From contig DAITPA010000027.1 of the NCBI GenBank assembly GCA_036833805.1, positions 1 through 22,956 of the forward strand: DNA of 22,956 nucleotides, read 5' to 3'. This DNA comes from PALSA-1196 sp036833805 (GTDB lineage: Bacteria > Pseudomonadota > Gammaproteobacteria > Steroidobacterales > Steroidobacteraceae). A program made the position numbers and the translations under genes. This document shows, piece by piece, positions 1-7,441 of the stretch. Under the pieces are notes generated by a model. That model was given only the letters and a program-made list of their open reading frames with translations. It was not told where the DNA came from and searched no databases. Each line of letters begins with the position of its first letter. Position 1 is the stretch's first letter.

Positions 1-19
1 GGATTTTCATATTTGAAAC

Positions 20-958
20 TTAAGATACGAACACGTTATCGTCGTAGCGATAGAGATACACGCCGCTCTTAAGCTCGGGAGGATTTTTAATTTCGTCGGC
101 GTTGTAATACTTGATATATAATTCCACCTCGTTGCCAAATGCCTTGTTGCTTAATACCGAAGTTGTGGAAAGACGCGGGTTAATCTCAAAAATATATCCC
201 TTCCCCTCCAACAGTTTCAGCTGGACGTTGAAGGGACCGCGCGGATTATACTTCGCGACAATATCCGTGCAGAGCTTCTCAATAAGTTCATTGTGCTCCG
301 AAACGGCTGCGCGGGTAATACCACGTTTCTCAATGACTCTTTTCGGTACGACACCAACCATCTTATTGCGGTTATTGACGATAACCGAAATCGTATACTC
401 TGCCCCCTCTATGTAAGGTTGCACTAAAATATCGTCGAATTGTGTATCGTACAGCTTCAAATATCCTTCGAGTTGCTCTGGGGTTTTCACGATATGGAAT
501 TGCCGCGAACCCTCACCCGATACAGGTTTCGCGATTGCTGGATAGACGACTTTTTCTTTAGTTTTGTATGGCGGCAAAAAAGATATATTCGCCCCCGCAA
601 GCTCGTTCATGAGTTGCTTTTTATTAACGCACAGATATATGAAATCGGCAGATGGCATCACCATCAGAAGTTCCGGAGTGTTTTTCGACAATTCTATAAA
701 TGCCAATAGCTCCCGGTTGGTTCCCGGCACGACACAATCGATATTCCATTTTTTAATCAGAGCTTCGATCTCCCCGGAAAATGTCGGGCTGTTGCCGAAA
801 GGTATTTTTTGAAACGGAAACCCCAAGTGAGGTGCGGCATTCTGGTCTCCTGCATCAGCCAAAAACAAATTGTATGTTTTCTGCATCGATCGTGCAAAAA
901 AAATGGGGCTGCCCCCGCCGGCACAAGTAAAGAGGATATTTTTAACTTTAGTGCTCAT
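20..958 (-). CDS. ATP-grasp ligase (CarB/PylC-like), likely acquired
   Basis: A 312-residue protein with the ATP-grasp layout. The N-terminal Rossmann-like pre-ATP domain covers about residues 5-80 (glycine-rich CAGGGSP near 12). An ATP-binding lysine sits in AIAKPVSGEGS (K144), and the adenine-side strand ILVQPYIEGAEY lies near 177-188. The Mg-binding FEINPRLS motif has E258 and N260. The family joins a carboxylate to an amine or other nucleophile through an acyl-phosphate. The closest type is the carbamoyl-phosphate-synthase-like ATP-grasp group often found in surface-polysaccharide or natural-product clusters, but the substrate cannot be read from the sequence. Its ATG overlaps the stop of the upstream gene (ATGA), so the two are probably translationally coupled; no clear Shine-Dalgarno is seen. 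Base composition is clearly AT-richer than the queA-to-xseA region, which suggests horizontal transfer. The next gene downstream would lie outside the window. Confidence 0.85.
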   Translation of the reverse strand: MSTKVKNILFTCAGGGSPIFFARSMQKTYNLFLADAGDQNAAPHLGFPFQKIPFGNSPTFSGEIEALIKKWNIDCVVPGTNRELLAFIELSKNTPELLMVMPSADFIYLCVNKKQLMNELAGANISFLPPYKTKEKVVYPAIAKPVSGEGSRQFHIVKTPEQLEGYLKLYDTQFDDILVQPYIEGAEYTISVIVNNRNKMVGVVPKRVIEKRGITRAAVSEHNELIEKLCTDIVAKYNPRGPFNVQLKLLEGKGYIFEINPRLSTTSVLSNKAFGNEVELYIKYYNADEIKNPPELKSGVYLYRYDDNVFVS

Positions 959-1305
959 AGCTTGTATCTAACTACTGTGTACTCGTCAATATTGGTGAAT
1001 CCCGCGGACGTTGCGGGTATGGCGACTTTCGATGTTCTGATAATGCGCAACAAATTGCTTTTGTATGTTCCCTCGACAAACGATGAGAGATGCTGTGCAT
1101 TGGGGTCGGGGAAGCTGGTAGCAACATCTCTAGCCAACGCCGGTATTACCTCCTCCCAATTGACTTCTGCGGCTACAGCGGTAGCGTCTCTGGCGGCGAA
1201 GGCGGAAAGCAAGTGCTCGGCACTATACTTTGCCGATTCCCAATATGCCGCCACGAGCACAACAACAAGGACGACACCGATACCAACAGCATAGCGTCTT
1301 GTCAT
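955..1305 (-). CDS. Membrane-anchored DUF2939-like protein
   Basis: A small protein of about 116 residues from the ATG at 1305; a TTG at 1320 would add five residues. It has a short basic N-terminus (MTRR), one hydrophobic helix (about residues 5-22, rich in Val/Leu/Ala) and a soluble remainder that should face the periplasm. The segment after the helix (HLLSAFAARDATAVAAEVNW) resembles the start of DUF2939 proteins, where a run like 'A..ARD..AV...VDW' is common; I make this assignment from memory of the family. The function is unknown. Its stop overlaps the ATG of the ATP-grasp gene by four bases, so they form one transcript. Coding composition is less AT-rich than the ATP-grasp gene. It could be any single-pass protein of unknown function. 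Confidence 0.65.
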   Translation of the reverse strand: MTRRYAVGIGVVLVVVLVAAYWESAKYSAEHLLSAFAARDATAVAAEVNWEEVIPALARDVATSFPDPNAQHLSSFVEGTYKSNLLRIIRTSKVAIPATSAGFTNIDEYTVVRYKL

Positions 1306-1717
1306 TGCCGATTTGTCCAAACGACGTGGGTGTACATCTTTAGCCGATAGGTCCCGAAACCTCCCGGCGAATCAGTTGTCGCACAGGGCCGCATTCGGCT
1401 TTTCGTTCAGCTTCAATGTGAGCCATGCGCTCGACCCACTAGACCCGCCCGACGTTACCCATACCAGCACCGTAGATCGGCGCGCCGCGTGCGTGAGGAG
1501 GAAGGCGGACGACGCGACGCCCATCTCGCGCTTGCCGCATATTTTTGTGGCACCGATTCCTGCAGACGAAAGAGAAGTAAGCGGTTCGTCGAAATCGCAC
1601 CCCTCGTAATTCGTCCCGAAACAACCCCCCTCTTGCGGTAACCCTGGTTCGATTGTGATCTCCTCTGGCCCGAACTTGCGTAGCCTGAGCATCGGCGGAC
1701 TACGCCAGATGCTCTAG
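1306..1717. other. Gene-poor stretch beside tRNA-Leu; no convincing gene
   Basis: About 410 bases between the 3' end of the tRNA gene and the DUF2939-like gene. Minus-strand open frames of 106 residues (1372-1692) and 61 residues (1439-1624) exist. Neither has a recognisable motif, a good ribosome site or natural-looking composition, and they overlap in different frames. This is a typical place for an integrase gene or its remains, but I see no tyrosine-recombinase motif. It may be decayed sequence at an integration junction, which is inference. A strong hairpin at 1687-1714 is listed separately. Confidence 0.4.
1687..1714 (-). terminator. Hairpin just after tRNA-Leu, possible terminator
   Basis: A GC-rich inverted repeat: GAGCATC / GATGCTC (7 bp) continues after a one-base bulge into GGCG / CGCC (4 bp), with a 5-base loop. 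It begins four bases after the encoded CCA of the tRNA, reading on the minus strand. No U-run follows, so it is not a canonical intrinsic terminator. It could stop transcription weakly, protect the 3' end before trimming, or be part of an integration junction. Confidence 0.35.
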
Positions 1718-2036
1718 TGGTGCCCGAGGTCGGACTCGAACCGACACGCTTTTAAAGGCGGTGGATTTTCATCTCACTTCGGCTTTCGCCGCCCTGAGCG
1801 ACATCACTCAGGTTCGTGGTCTGGAGCACGCCTTCACCCTGGCCGCGCGGCTTTAGGTGCCCGCCGTCTGCTCTCTACACCTTCCCTCTAATGGAGGGCT
1901 TGGCTCGGCGTGAGCTCGAACGGTTGCCGTTCTGGGCCTTCACCGACTTTGACGGGCTTCACCTCAAAAATTTCTTAATGAGGGCTCAAGTTATTTAGTC
2001 TGAGTCCACTGCGTCTACCAATTCCGCCACTCGGGC
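1718..2036 (-). tRNA. tRNA-Leu(CAA), interrupted by a group I intron
   Basis: Exon 1 is 2002-2036 and exon 2 is 1718-1769, with the CCA end encoded. The acceptor stem GCCCGAG / CTCGGGC is perfect. The D-arm contains AATTGGTAGA, the T-arm is GTCGG-TTCGAGT-CCGAC, and a long class II variable arm (CGC...GCG) marks a leucine or serine type; the D-arm and discriminator A73 fit leucine. Joining exon 1 (ending GUGGACUC) to exon 2 (starting AAAAUCCAC) gives a perfect 5-bp anticodon stem GUGGA/UCCAC. The 7-base loop is CUCAAAA, so the anticodon is CAA. The gene is divergent from queA with only 35 bp between them. Splicing must work for a mature tRNA to form. UUG could in principle also be read by a UAA isoacceptor elsewhere. 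Confidence 0.93.
1770..2001 (-). ncRNA. Group I intron (IC3-like), self-splicing, no ORF
   Basis: A 232-nt intron between anticodon positions 34 and 35, the same site as the cyanobacterial tRNA-Leu(UAA) intron. The core closely matches the Azoarcus tRNA-Ile intron as I recall it: GCCGAGCCAAGC (1898-1909), GGTGTAGAGAGCAGACGG (1864-1881), GGTGAAGG before the P8 3' strand (1831-1838), and a GGCGAAAGCC GNRA hairpin (1781-1790). Visible helices: P1, exon CUCAG against CUUGAG (1985-1990); P2, CCUCA/UGAGG; P3, GCCCGUC (1951-1957) with GACGGCGGGC (1859-1868); P6, CCCUC/GAGGG; P9, CCUGAG/CUCAGG. The last intron base is G (1770), the conserved omega-G. The 5' region (AAATAA then TTGAGCC) resembles the cyanobacterial intron. 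There is no endonuclease ORF. It should self-splice using a guanosine cofactor. Confidence 0.93.
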
Positions 2037-2050
2037 TTTTTCTCAGGGGG

Positions 2051-2056
2051 ATTCTA
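2051..2056 (-). promoter_or_regulatory. Possible -10 box for tRNA-Leu
   Basis: On the minus strand, TAGAAT lies 14 bases before the first tRNA base. It is followed by a C-rich run (CCCCC), as in the GC-rich discriminators of stable-RNA promoters under stringent control. No good -35 box is seen at 16-18 bases, so the call is tentative. The element lies inside the 35-bp gap shared with the divergent queA. Confidence 0.35.
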
Positions 2057-2071
2057 CCGCAACATGCGCGC

Positions 2072-3124
2072 GTGCAGCTCCAAGACTTTGCGTATGACAT
2101 TCCGCCCGATCGCGTGGCTCAAACGCCGCTGGCAGAGCGCTCCGCGAGCCGGCTCCTTGCCCTAGAAGGGCAAACCGGCGGATTTGCGGATCGGATGATG
2201 CGCGATTTGCCCGAGCTGTTGCTGCCGGGTGATCTTCTTATATTCAACGATACGCGTGTGGTTGCCGCGCGGCTCCTGGGCAAAAATGCCTCCGGCGGGC
2301 GGGTCGAGGTCCTGCTCGAGCGCTCGCTTGGGGCCGACCAGGCACTCGTGCAGATCAAGGGAAGTAAGTCGCTTCTCGTGGGAAGCGAGATTGCGACCGC
2401 CGGCGGCGCGGTGCGTCTGCTGGAACGCTGCGAAGACCTGTGGCGAGTGGGGCTCGTCGCTCCCGCGCTCGAGCTCTTCGAGGCATTCGGCAACGTGCCG
2501 CTGCCTCCGTATATCCGTCGCAGTCCGGAACCTGACGACCGCGAGCGCTACCAGAGCATCTTCGCGCGCGAGCCAGGCGCGGTCGCCGCGCCGACGGCGA
2601 GTCTGCACTTCGATCGAGCATTGATGGCAGCATTGCAGAAGCGGGGAGTACAACATGCCTTCATTACGTTGCACGTCGGCGCCGGCACCTTTCAGCCGGT
2701 ACGAACAGCCAGGCTCGATGAGCACGTGCTGCACGCGGAGCGCGTGCAGGTGAGTGCGACGACTTGCGATGCGGTGCGGCGTGCGCGCGCGCTCGGCCAT
2801 CGTGTGATTGCCGTCGGCACGACAGTCGTGCGTGCACTCGAGTCGGCCATCTTGAATGCGCCCGCAGGGAGCACGGCTGCATCGATTGCACCTCTTGCCG
2901 GAGAAACTCGGCTCTTCATCCGCCCGGGCTTCAAATTTCGCATCACGGACGCACTGCTCACAAACTTCCACGTGTCAGAGTCAACGCTACTCATGCTGGT
3001 GTGCGCGTTCGCCGGACGTGACCACACGCTTACGGCGTATGCGCATGCGATCCGAAGTGGATATCGGTTTTTCAGCTACGGCGATGCGATGTTCGTGACG
3101 CCGCAAGGAGCTTCTGCCTCGTGA
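2072..3124 (+). CDS. queA: S-adenosylmethionine:tRNA ribosyltransferase-isomerase QueA
   Basis: 350 residues, the usual length. QueA transfers and isomerises the ribosyl part of SAM onto preQ1 at tRNA position 34, giving epoxyqueuosine in GUN-anticodon tRNAs. Visible family blocks are PPDRVAQTPLAERSASRLL (11-29), IFNDTRVVAARLLG (57-70), GRVEVLLER, DEHVLHAERV, AVGTTVVRALES, TRLFIRPGFKFRITDALLTNF and a C-terminal YRFFSYGDAMFV. The start is GTG: an ATG eight bases upstream is out of frame, and the N-terminus from GTG aligns with the family start. It overlaps tgt by GTGA, so the two successive queuosine enzymes are coupled. One small variation is NFHVSEST, where most QueA proteins have NFHLP(K/E)ST. 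Confidence 0.96.
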   Translation: MQLQDFAYDIPPDRVAQTPLAERSASRLLALEGQTGGFADRMMRDLPELLLPGDLLIFNDTRVVAARLLGKNASGGRVEVLLERSLGADQALVQIKGSKSLLVGSEIATAGGAVRLLERCEDLWRVGLVAPALELFEAFGNVPLPPYIRRSPEPDDRERYQSIFAREPGAVAAPTASLHFDRALMAALQKRGVQHAFITLHVGAGTFQPVRTARLDEHVLHAERVQVSATTCDAVRRARALGHRVIAVGTTVVRALESAILNAPAGSTAASIAPLAGETRLFIRPGFKFRITDALLTNFHVSESTLLMLVCAFAGRDHTLTAYAHAIRSGYRFFSYGDAMFVTPQGASAS

Positions 3125-4248
3125 GGCCAACTTACGAAGTGCTTACGACTGACGGCACAGCACGCGTGGGGCGGCTCGTCACCGCCCACGGCAGCATCGA
3201 TACGCCCGCCTTCATGCCCGTCGGGACCTATGGGACGGTGAAGGCGATGACGCCTGAGGAGCTATCCGATCTGGGCGCACAGATCATTCTCGGTAACACT
3301 TTCCACCTCATGCTGCGGCCCGGAACCGCCGTGATTGCCTTGCACGGTGGGCTGCATCGGTTCATGCACTGGACACATCCAATCCTGACGGATTCGGGCG
3401 GGTTCCAGGTTTTTAGCCTTGCAAGCCTGCGCAAAATCACGGAGGAAGGAGTGCATTTTCGCTCGCCTCTCGACGGAGGCGAGGTGCGCTTGACCCCGGA
3501 GGACTCGATGGACATGCAGTTGGCGCTGCGCTCCGACATTGCTATGGCGCTCGATGACTGCACGCCTTTTCCGGCCACCGAGGATGAGGCGCGTACATCC
3601 ATGGAGCGCTCCATGCGCTGGGCCGAGCGCAGCCACGCGCACTACCATCAAAATGAGGCGCCCGGAGGCCTATTTGGCATCGTGCAGGGCGGCATGCATG
3701 CATCGCTCAGATTGGCTTCCCTCGAGGCGCTGCTGCGACGGGACTGGGCGGGCCTTGCGCTTGGCGGACTTGCAGTCGGGGAGCCGGAAGAGGAGCGCTT
3801 GCGCGTGTTGGAGGAAATCGTCCCCGCAATGCCGGCTGGCCGGCCACGCTACCTCATGGGCGTCGGCCGCCCGGAGGATATCGTGGCGGCGGTGGTGCGC
3901 GGCATCGACCTCTTCGACTGTGTGATTCCGACCCGCCACGCGCGTAACGGCCATCTCTTCACGTCGACGGGATTCATCAATATCAGGAATGCCAGCCACC
4001 AAATGGACCTGGGGCCGATCGATCCCACGTGCAGCTGCTATACCTGCCGCAACTTCTCGCGCTCGTATCTGCGCCACCTCGACCGCTGCAAGGAGATTCT
4101 CGGGGCACGGCTCAACACGATTCATAACCTGCACGTATACCTCTGCCTCATGCGCTCGCTGCGGGCGGCCATTGCCGAGGGGCGTTTGGCGAGCTTCGCG
4201 GCGAGCTACTCGGCTGAGCGCCGGGAGGCGGCGGGTGCTGTGGCATAA
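3121..4248 (+). CDS. tgt: Queuine/preQ1 tRNA-guanine transglycosylase
   Basis: 375 residues, matching bacterial Tgt. It exchanges G34 of tRNA-Asp, -Asn, -His and -Tyr for preQ1, the step before QueA. The general-base aspartate is in TDSGGFQVFSL (D91), and the nucleophilic aspartate is D266 in LFDCVIPTRHARNG. The substrate-pocket signature GIVQGGMH is at about 186-193 and GGLAVGE at about 215-221. The zinc site is C304, C306, C309 (CSCYTC) and H335, at E. coli-like spacing. The start is GTG overlapping the queA stop. The downstream gene yajC follows after 27 bases, so the classic queA-tgt-yajC-secDF operon is present. Confidence 0.97.
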   Translation: MRPTYEVLTTDGTARVGRLVTAHGSIDTPAFMPVGTYGTVKAMTPEELSDLGAQIILGNTFHLMLRPGTAVIALHGGLHRFMHWTHPILTDSGGFQVFSLASLRKITEEGVHFRSPLDGGEVRLTPEDSMDMQLALRSDIAMALDDCTPFPATEDEARTSMERSMRWAERSHAHYHQNEAPGGLFGIVQGGMHASLRLASLEALLRRDWAGLALGGLAVGEPEEERLRVLEEIVPAMPAGRPRYLMGVGRPEDIVAAVVRGIDLFDCVIPTRHARNGHLFTSTGFINIRNASHQMDLGPIDPTCSCYTCRNFSRSYLRHLDRCKEILGARLNTIHNLHVYLCLMRSLRAAIAEGRLASFAASYSAERREAAGAVA

Positions 4249-4275
4249 TGCCGCCCCCTTAAGGTAGGTGCAGTC

Positions 4276-4605
4276 ATGAATTCTCTTATTCCCGATGCGT
4301 GGGCGCAGGGCACCGGCATGACCGGCAACGGTCAGCTGGCGCCGCTTTTGATGATGGTGGTGTTCATCGCCATCTTCTATTTTCTCTTGATCCGGCCGCA
4401 GCAAAGGAAGGCGAAGGAACATCAGGCGATGATCGCCAAACTCGCCGCGGGTGATGAAGTCGTGACGGCTGGGGGGCTTTTGGGGCGCGTGCTCGAGGTC
4501 GGCGACAGCTTCGTGACGATCGAGATTGCCGATGGCGTGCGCGTGAAGGTGCAGCGGTTTCAGGTGATTTCACTTATGCCCAAGGGCACATTGAAAAGCG
4601 CCTGA
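4276..4605 (+). CDS. yajC: Sec translocon accessory subunit YajC
   Basis: 109 residues with a short N-terminal region, one transmembrane helix (about 22-42, MMVVFIAIFYFLLI) and the YajC signature FLLIRPQQRKAKEHQ directly after it, followed by a small cytoplasmic domain (GDEVVTAGGLLGRV). It joins SecD and SecF in the accessory complex that helps SecYEG export. A purine-rich AAGGTAGG ribosome site precedes the ATG. It is separated from secD by two bases, so it is clearly co-transcribed. Confidence 0.96.
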   Translation: MNSLIPDAWAQGTGMTGNGQLAPLLMMVVFIAIFYFLLIRPQQRKAKEHQAMIAKLAAGDEVVTAGGLLGRVLEVGDSFVTIEIADGVRVKVQRFQVISLMPKGTLKSA

Positions 4606-4607
4606 CC

Positions 4608-6476
4608 ATGCTCGAGTACGCTCGCTGGAAATACATCCTCGTCGCCACCGTTCTCGTCCTTGCGTTGTTCTTCGCGTTGCCTAACTTCTTTGGCGAGGAT
4701 GCGGCACTGCAGCTTGCGCGGAAGGACCACGCAACCATCGATGCGGCAGCCGAGCAGACGGTGCAGAAGTTCCTGACGGACGAGAAGATCGGCTACACGA
4801 AAACCTACATCGATACCGGGCGGCTCATGGTGCGCTTCCCGAACGTGGTCGAACAGTTGAAGGCGCGCGATGCCGTCAATGATCGCTATGCAGCGCAGTA
4901 CCTGACCGCTCTTTCCTTTGCGCCGCGGGCGCCTGAGGTGCTGCGTCGACTTGGGCTGCGGCCGATGCCGTTGGGTCTGGATCTGCGCGGCGGCCTGTAT
5001 CTTCTCTATCAAGTCGATATCAATGGCGCGGTTAATCAGCTTCTCGAAGGCTACGAGCAGGACATCCGGCGCACGCTCGCGCAGGTCAATCTACCGTTCA
5101 CCGACGTCGTTCCGATCAGCTTGAATAGCCCGCGTCCGAACGGCGTGCAGGTCACGTTGCCCGCGAACGCCGACACGGCAGCCGTGCAGGCGGCGCTGAC
5201 GAAGCCGCTGTCGGATCTGAAGCTTGAGATCGTCCAGCTGTCGAGCGGGCCTGCCGTGCAGGCGTCGCTGACACCCGTGCAAATGCGCCAGCGCCAGGAC
5301 TACGCGATTCAGCAGAACCTTACGACCTTGCGCAATCGTGTCAATGAGCTCGGCGTCTCTGAGCCCATCGTGCAGCGGCAGGGACTCGACCGCATCAATG
5401 TGCAGCTGCCGGGCGTGCAGAACTCTGCCGAGGTGAAGGACATTCTCGGCAAGGTTGCAACCTTGGAGTTCCGCCTCGAGGACACGCAGAACAACGCCGC
5501 CGCGGCGGCACAGCGCGGCCGCGCGCCTCTGGGCTCGAAGCTCTACCACATGCGCGACGGCCGGCCGGTGCTGTTGAAGCGCGACATCATCGTCACGGGC
5601 GACCAATTGACCGACGCGCGCACTTCCGCGACCCAGGAAGGCCCGGGCGTCTCTCTCAAGCTCGACGCGCGCGGTGGCGATCAAATGCTGAAGACAACGC
5701 GCGCCAATCTCGACCGCCGCATGGGCGTCGTGTTCATCGAACGCGGCCATGAGACAACGACGGTGAATGGCAAGAAGGAGACGCGTGAGGTCACGAACGA
5801 GGAGGTCATCAACTTGGCGACCATCCGCGGAGTCTTCAGCAATAACTTTCAAATCACGGGTCTGGGTGCCGGTGAGGCGCGGGACCTCGCTTTATTGCTG
5901 CGCTCCGGGCAGCTCGCGGCCCCGCTAGATCCGATCGAAGAGCGCGCCGTCGGCCCGAGCCTTGGCCAGGACAATATCGTAAAGGGGGTGCGCGCCCTCA
6001 TCATCGGCATGACGGCCGTATTCGTGTTCATGGTGCTTTATTACCGGGTCTTCGGCCTTGTCGCCGACGGCGTGCTGCTCGCCAACGTCGTCCTCTTGAC
6101 GGCGCTGTTGTCGATCATGCGTGCCTCACTGTCGCTGCCCGGCATCGCGGGCATCATCCTGACGGTGGGCATGGCGGTTGATGCCAACGTCCTTATATAT
6201 GAGCGCATCCGCGAGGAGCTGCGCGCGGGCGTCTCGCCGCAATCGGCGATCCGTCTCGGCTTTGAGAAGGCATTCTCGGCGATTGCCGACTCAAACATCA
6301 CAACCTTGATCGCAGGCGTCGTGCTGTGGGTATTCGGCACGGGACCGATCCGCGGCTTCGCCATTGTGCTGACGCTTGGGATCGCAACCTCCATGTTCAC
6401 GGCGCTCATGGGCAGCCGTGCGCTCATTACGCTTATGTACGGCGGCCGGCGTAAGCTCGTTAAGCTGCCAATCTAG
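4608..6476 (+). CDS. secD: Protein translocase subunit SecD
   Basis: 622 residues, typical of gammaproteobacterial SecD. TM1 is at about 8-25. A large periplasmic domain follows, with the DLRGGLYLLYQVD block at 125-137 and P1-type repeats. Five C-terminal membrane helices begin near 455 after VGPSLGQDNI (448-457). The conserved GMAVDANVLIYERIREE block contains the aspartate needed for proton-driven function in SecDF. The last helices hold SNITTLIAGVVLWVFGTGPIRGFA. SecDF uses the proton gradient to pull substrates from SecYEG on the periplasmic side. It lies between yajC (2-base gap) and secF (11-base gap). No unusual residues were noticed. Confidence 0.97.
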   Translation: MLEYARWKYILVATVLVLALFFALPNFFGEDAALQLARKDHATIDAAAEQTVQKFLTDEKIGYTKTYIDTGRLMVRFPNVVEQLKARDAVNDRYAAQYLTALSFAPRAPEVLRRLGLRPMPLGLDLRGGLYLLYQVDINGAVNQLLEGYEQDIRRTLAQVNLPFTDVVPISLNSPRPNGVQVTLPANADTAAVQAALTKPLSDLKLEIVQLSSGPAVQASLTPVQMRQRQDYAIQQNLTTLRNRVNELGVSEPIVQRQGLDRINVQLPGVQNSAEVKDILGKVATLEFRLEDTQNNAAAAAQRGRAPLGSKLYHMRDGRPVLLKRDIIVTGDQLTDARTSATQEGPGVSLKLDARGGDQMLKTTRANLDRRMGVVFIERGHETTTVNGKKETREVTNEEVINLATIRGVFSNNFQITGLGAGEARDLALLLRSGQLAAPLDPIEERAVGPSLGQDNIVKGVRALIIGMTAVFVFMVLYYRVFGLVADGVLLANVVLLTALLSIMRASLSLPGIAGIILTVGMAVDANVLIYERIREELRAGVSPQSAIRLGFEKAFSAIADSNITTLIAGVVLWVFGTGPIRGFAIVLTLGIATSMFTALMGSRALITLMYGGRRKLVKLPI

Positions 6477-6487
6477 AGGTCACGCGC

Positions 6488-7423
6488 GTGGAATTTTTCA
6501 GAAAGCCGACGCAATTCCCGTTCATGGCCACACGCAAGCTGTGGTACGGGCTCTCGATAATATTGATGCTCGCGTCGTTCGTGTCGTTTGCGACCCGCGG
6601 GCTCAATTTCGGCATCGATTTCACCGGCGGCGTGAGTGTTGAAGTGAGCTTTCCGCGCACCGCGAACGTAGATGCCATACGCACGCACCTTGAAGAGGGG
6701 GGCTTTAAGGAACCGCAGGTGCAGAACTTCGGCTCCTCGCGCGACATCGCAATCCGGCTGCCGCCGGCTCCCGCGCAGAACGGCGCTGCAATTCGCGCAA
6801 AACTCGAGCAGTCGCTGAAATCCATTGATGCCGGCGCACAGATTCTGCGCCTCGACGTCGTCGGTCCACAGGTCGGCAACGAGCTTAAGAAAAGCGCGGT
6901 ATTGGCCCTCGGTTTCACGCTGCTGCTCATCTTCATCTACATCGCGTTTCGCTTTAATACCTGGCGGCTGTCATTGGGCGCGATTCTCGCCGTCGTGCAC
7001 GATCCGATCCTGGTGCTCGGCATATTTTCGGTCACGCAGACGCCGTTTGATCTGGCGGTGGTTGCGGCGATCCTGGCCGTAATCGGCTATTCATTGAACG
7101 ACACGGTCGTCGTGTTCGATCGTATTCGCGAGCGCTTCCACGCCAACCGCCGGCTCGTCCCGGCGCTGGCGCTCGATCAATCGATCAATCAGACGCTCTC
7201 ACGGACGATCATGACGAAAGTGGTCACGGCCATCGTAGTCGTGGCGCTGCTGTTCCTGGGCGGCGCAGTGCTGCGCGGCTTCTCCGAAGCGCTCATGATC
7301 GGCATCATCGCCGGCACCTATTCCTCGATCTATATTTCAAGCGCTATTGCGCTTGATTGTGGTCTTACCTCCGAACACATATTTCCCACCTTGAAGAAGG
7401 CCGCGGCCGACGCCTTGCCGTAG
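6488..7423 (+). CDS. secF: Protein translocase subunit SecF
   Basis: 311 residues. TM1 is at about 18-36, then the SecF signature FGIDFTGGVSVEV (41-53), a short periplasmic domain, VVGPQVGNEL, and five helices including AVIGYSLNDTVVVFDRIRERF with its conserved aspartate. It ends with SEALMIGIIAGTYSSIYIS. It pairs with SecD in the secretion motor. The start is GTG at 6488, the only start consistent with the family N-terminus (MEFFRKP...). Same operon as secD. Confidence 0.97.
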   Translation: MEFFRKPTQFPFMATRKLWYGLSIILMLASFVSFATRGLNFGIDFTGGVSVEVSFPRTANVDAIRTHLEEGGFKEPQVQNFGSSRDIAIRLPPAPAQNGAAIRAKLEQSLKSIDAGAQILRLDVVGPQVGNELKKSAVLALGFTLLLIFIYIAFRFNTWRLSLGAILAVVHDPILVLGIFSVTQTPFDLAVVAAILAVIGYSLNDTVVVFDRIRERFHANRRLVPALALDQSINQTLSRTIMTKVVTAIVVVALLFLGGAVLRGFSEALMIGIIAGTYSSIYISSAIALDCGLTSEHIFPTLKKAAADALP

Positions 7424-7441
7424 CCCTGATCGACAACAGCC

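Noticed and set aside
1372..1692. Minus-strand 106-residue open frame after the tRNA, considered as an integrase remnant
   Set aside because: No Arg-His-Arg-Tyr recombinase motif, no ribosome site and odd composition; kept only as an unexplained region.
1816..1998. Plus-strand 60-residue open frame
   Set aside because: It lies opposite the group I intron and the anticodon region of tRNA-Leu; composition is not protein-like.
1770..2001. Homing endonuclease inside the intron
   Set aside because: The intron is 232 nt, with no meaningful open frame on the sense strand.
2162..2971. Minus-strand 269-residue open frame
   Set aside because: Antisense shadow of queA with no recognisable domain.
3670..4422. 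Minus-strand 250-residue open frame across tgt and yajC
   Set aside because: Shadow of two well-supported genes; spans their intergenic gap.
5091..5852. Minus-strand 253-residue open frame
   Set aside because: Antisense to secD; Arg/His-rich composition typical of a shadow frame.
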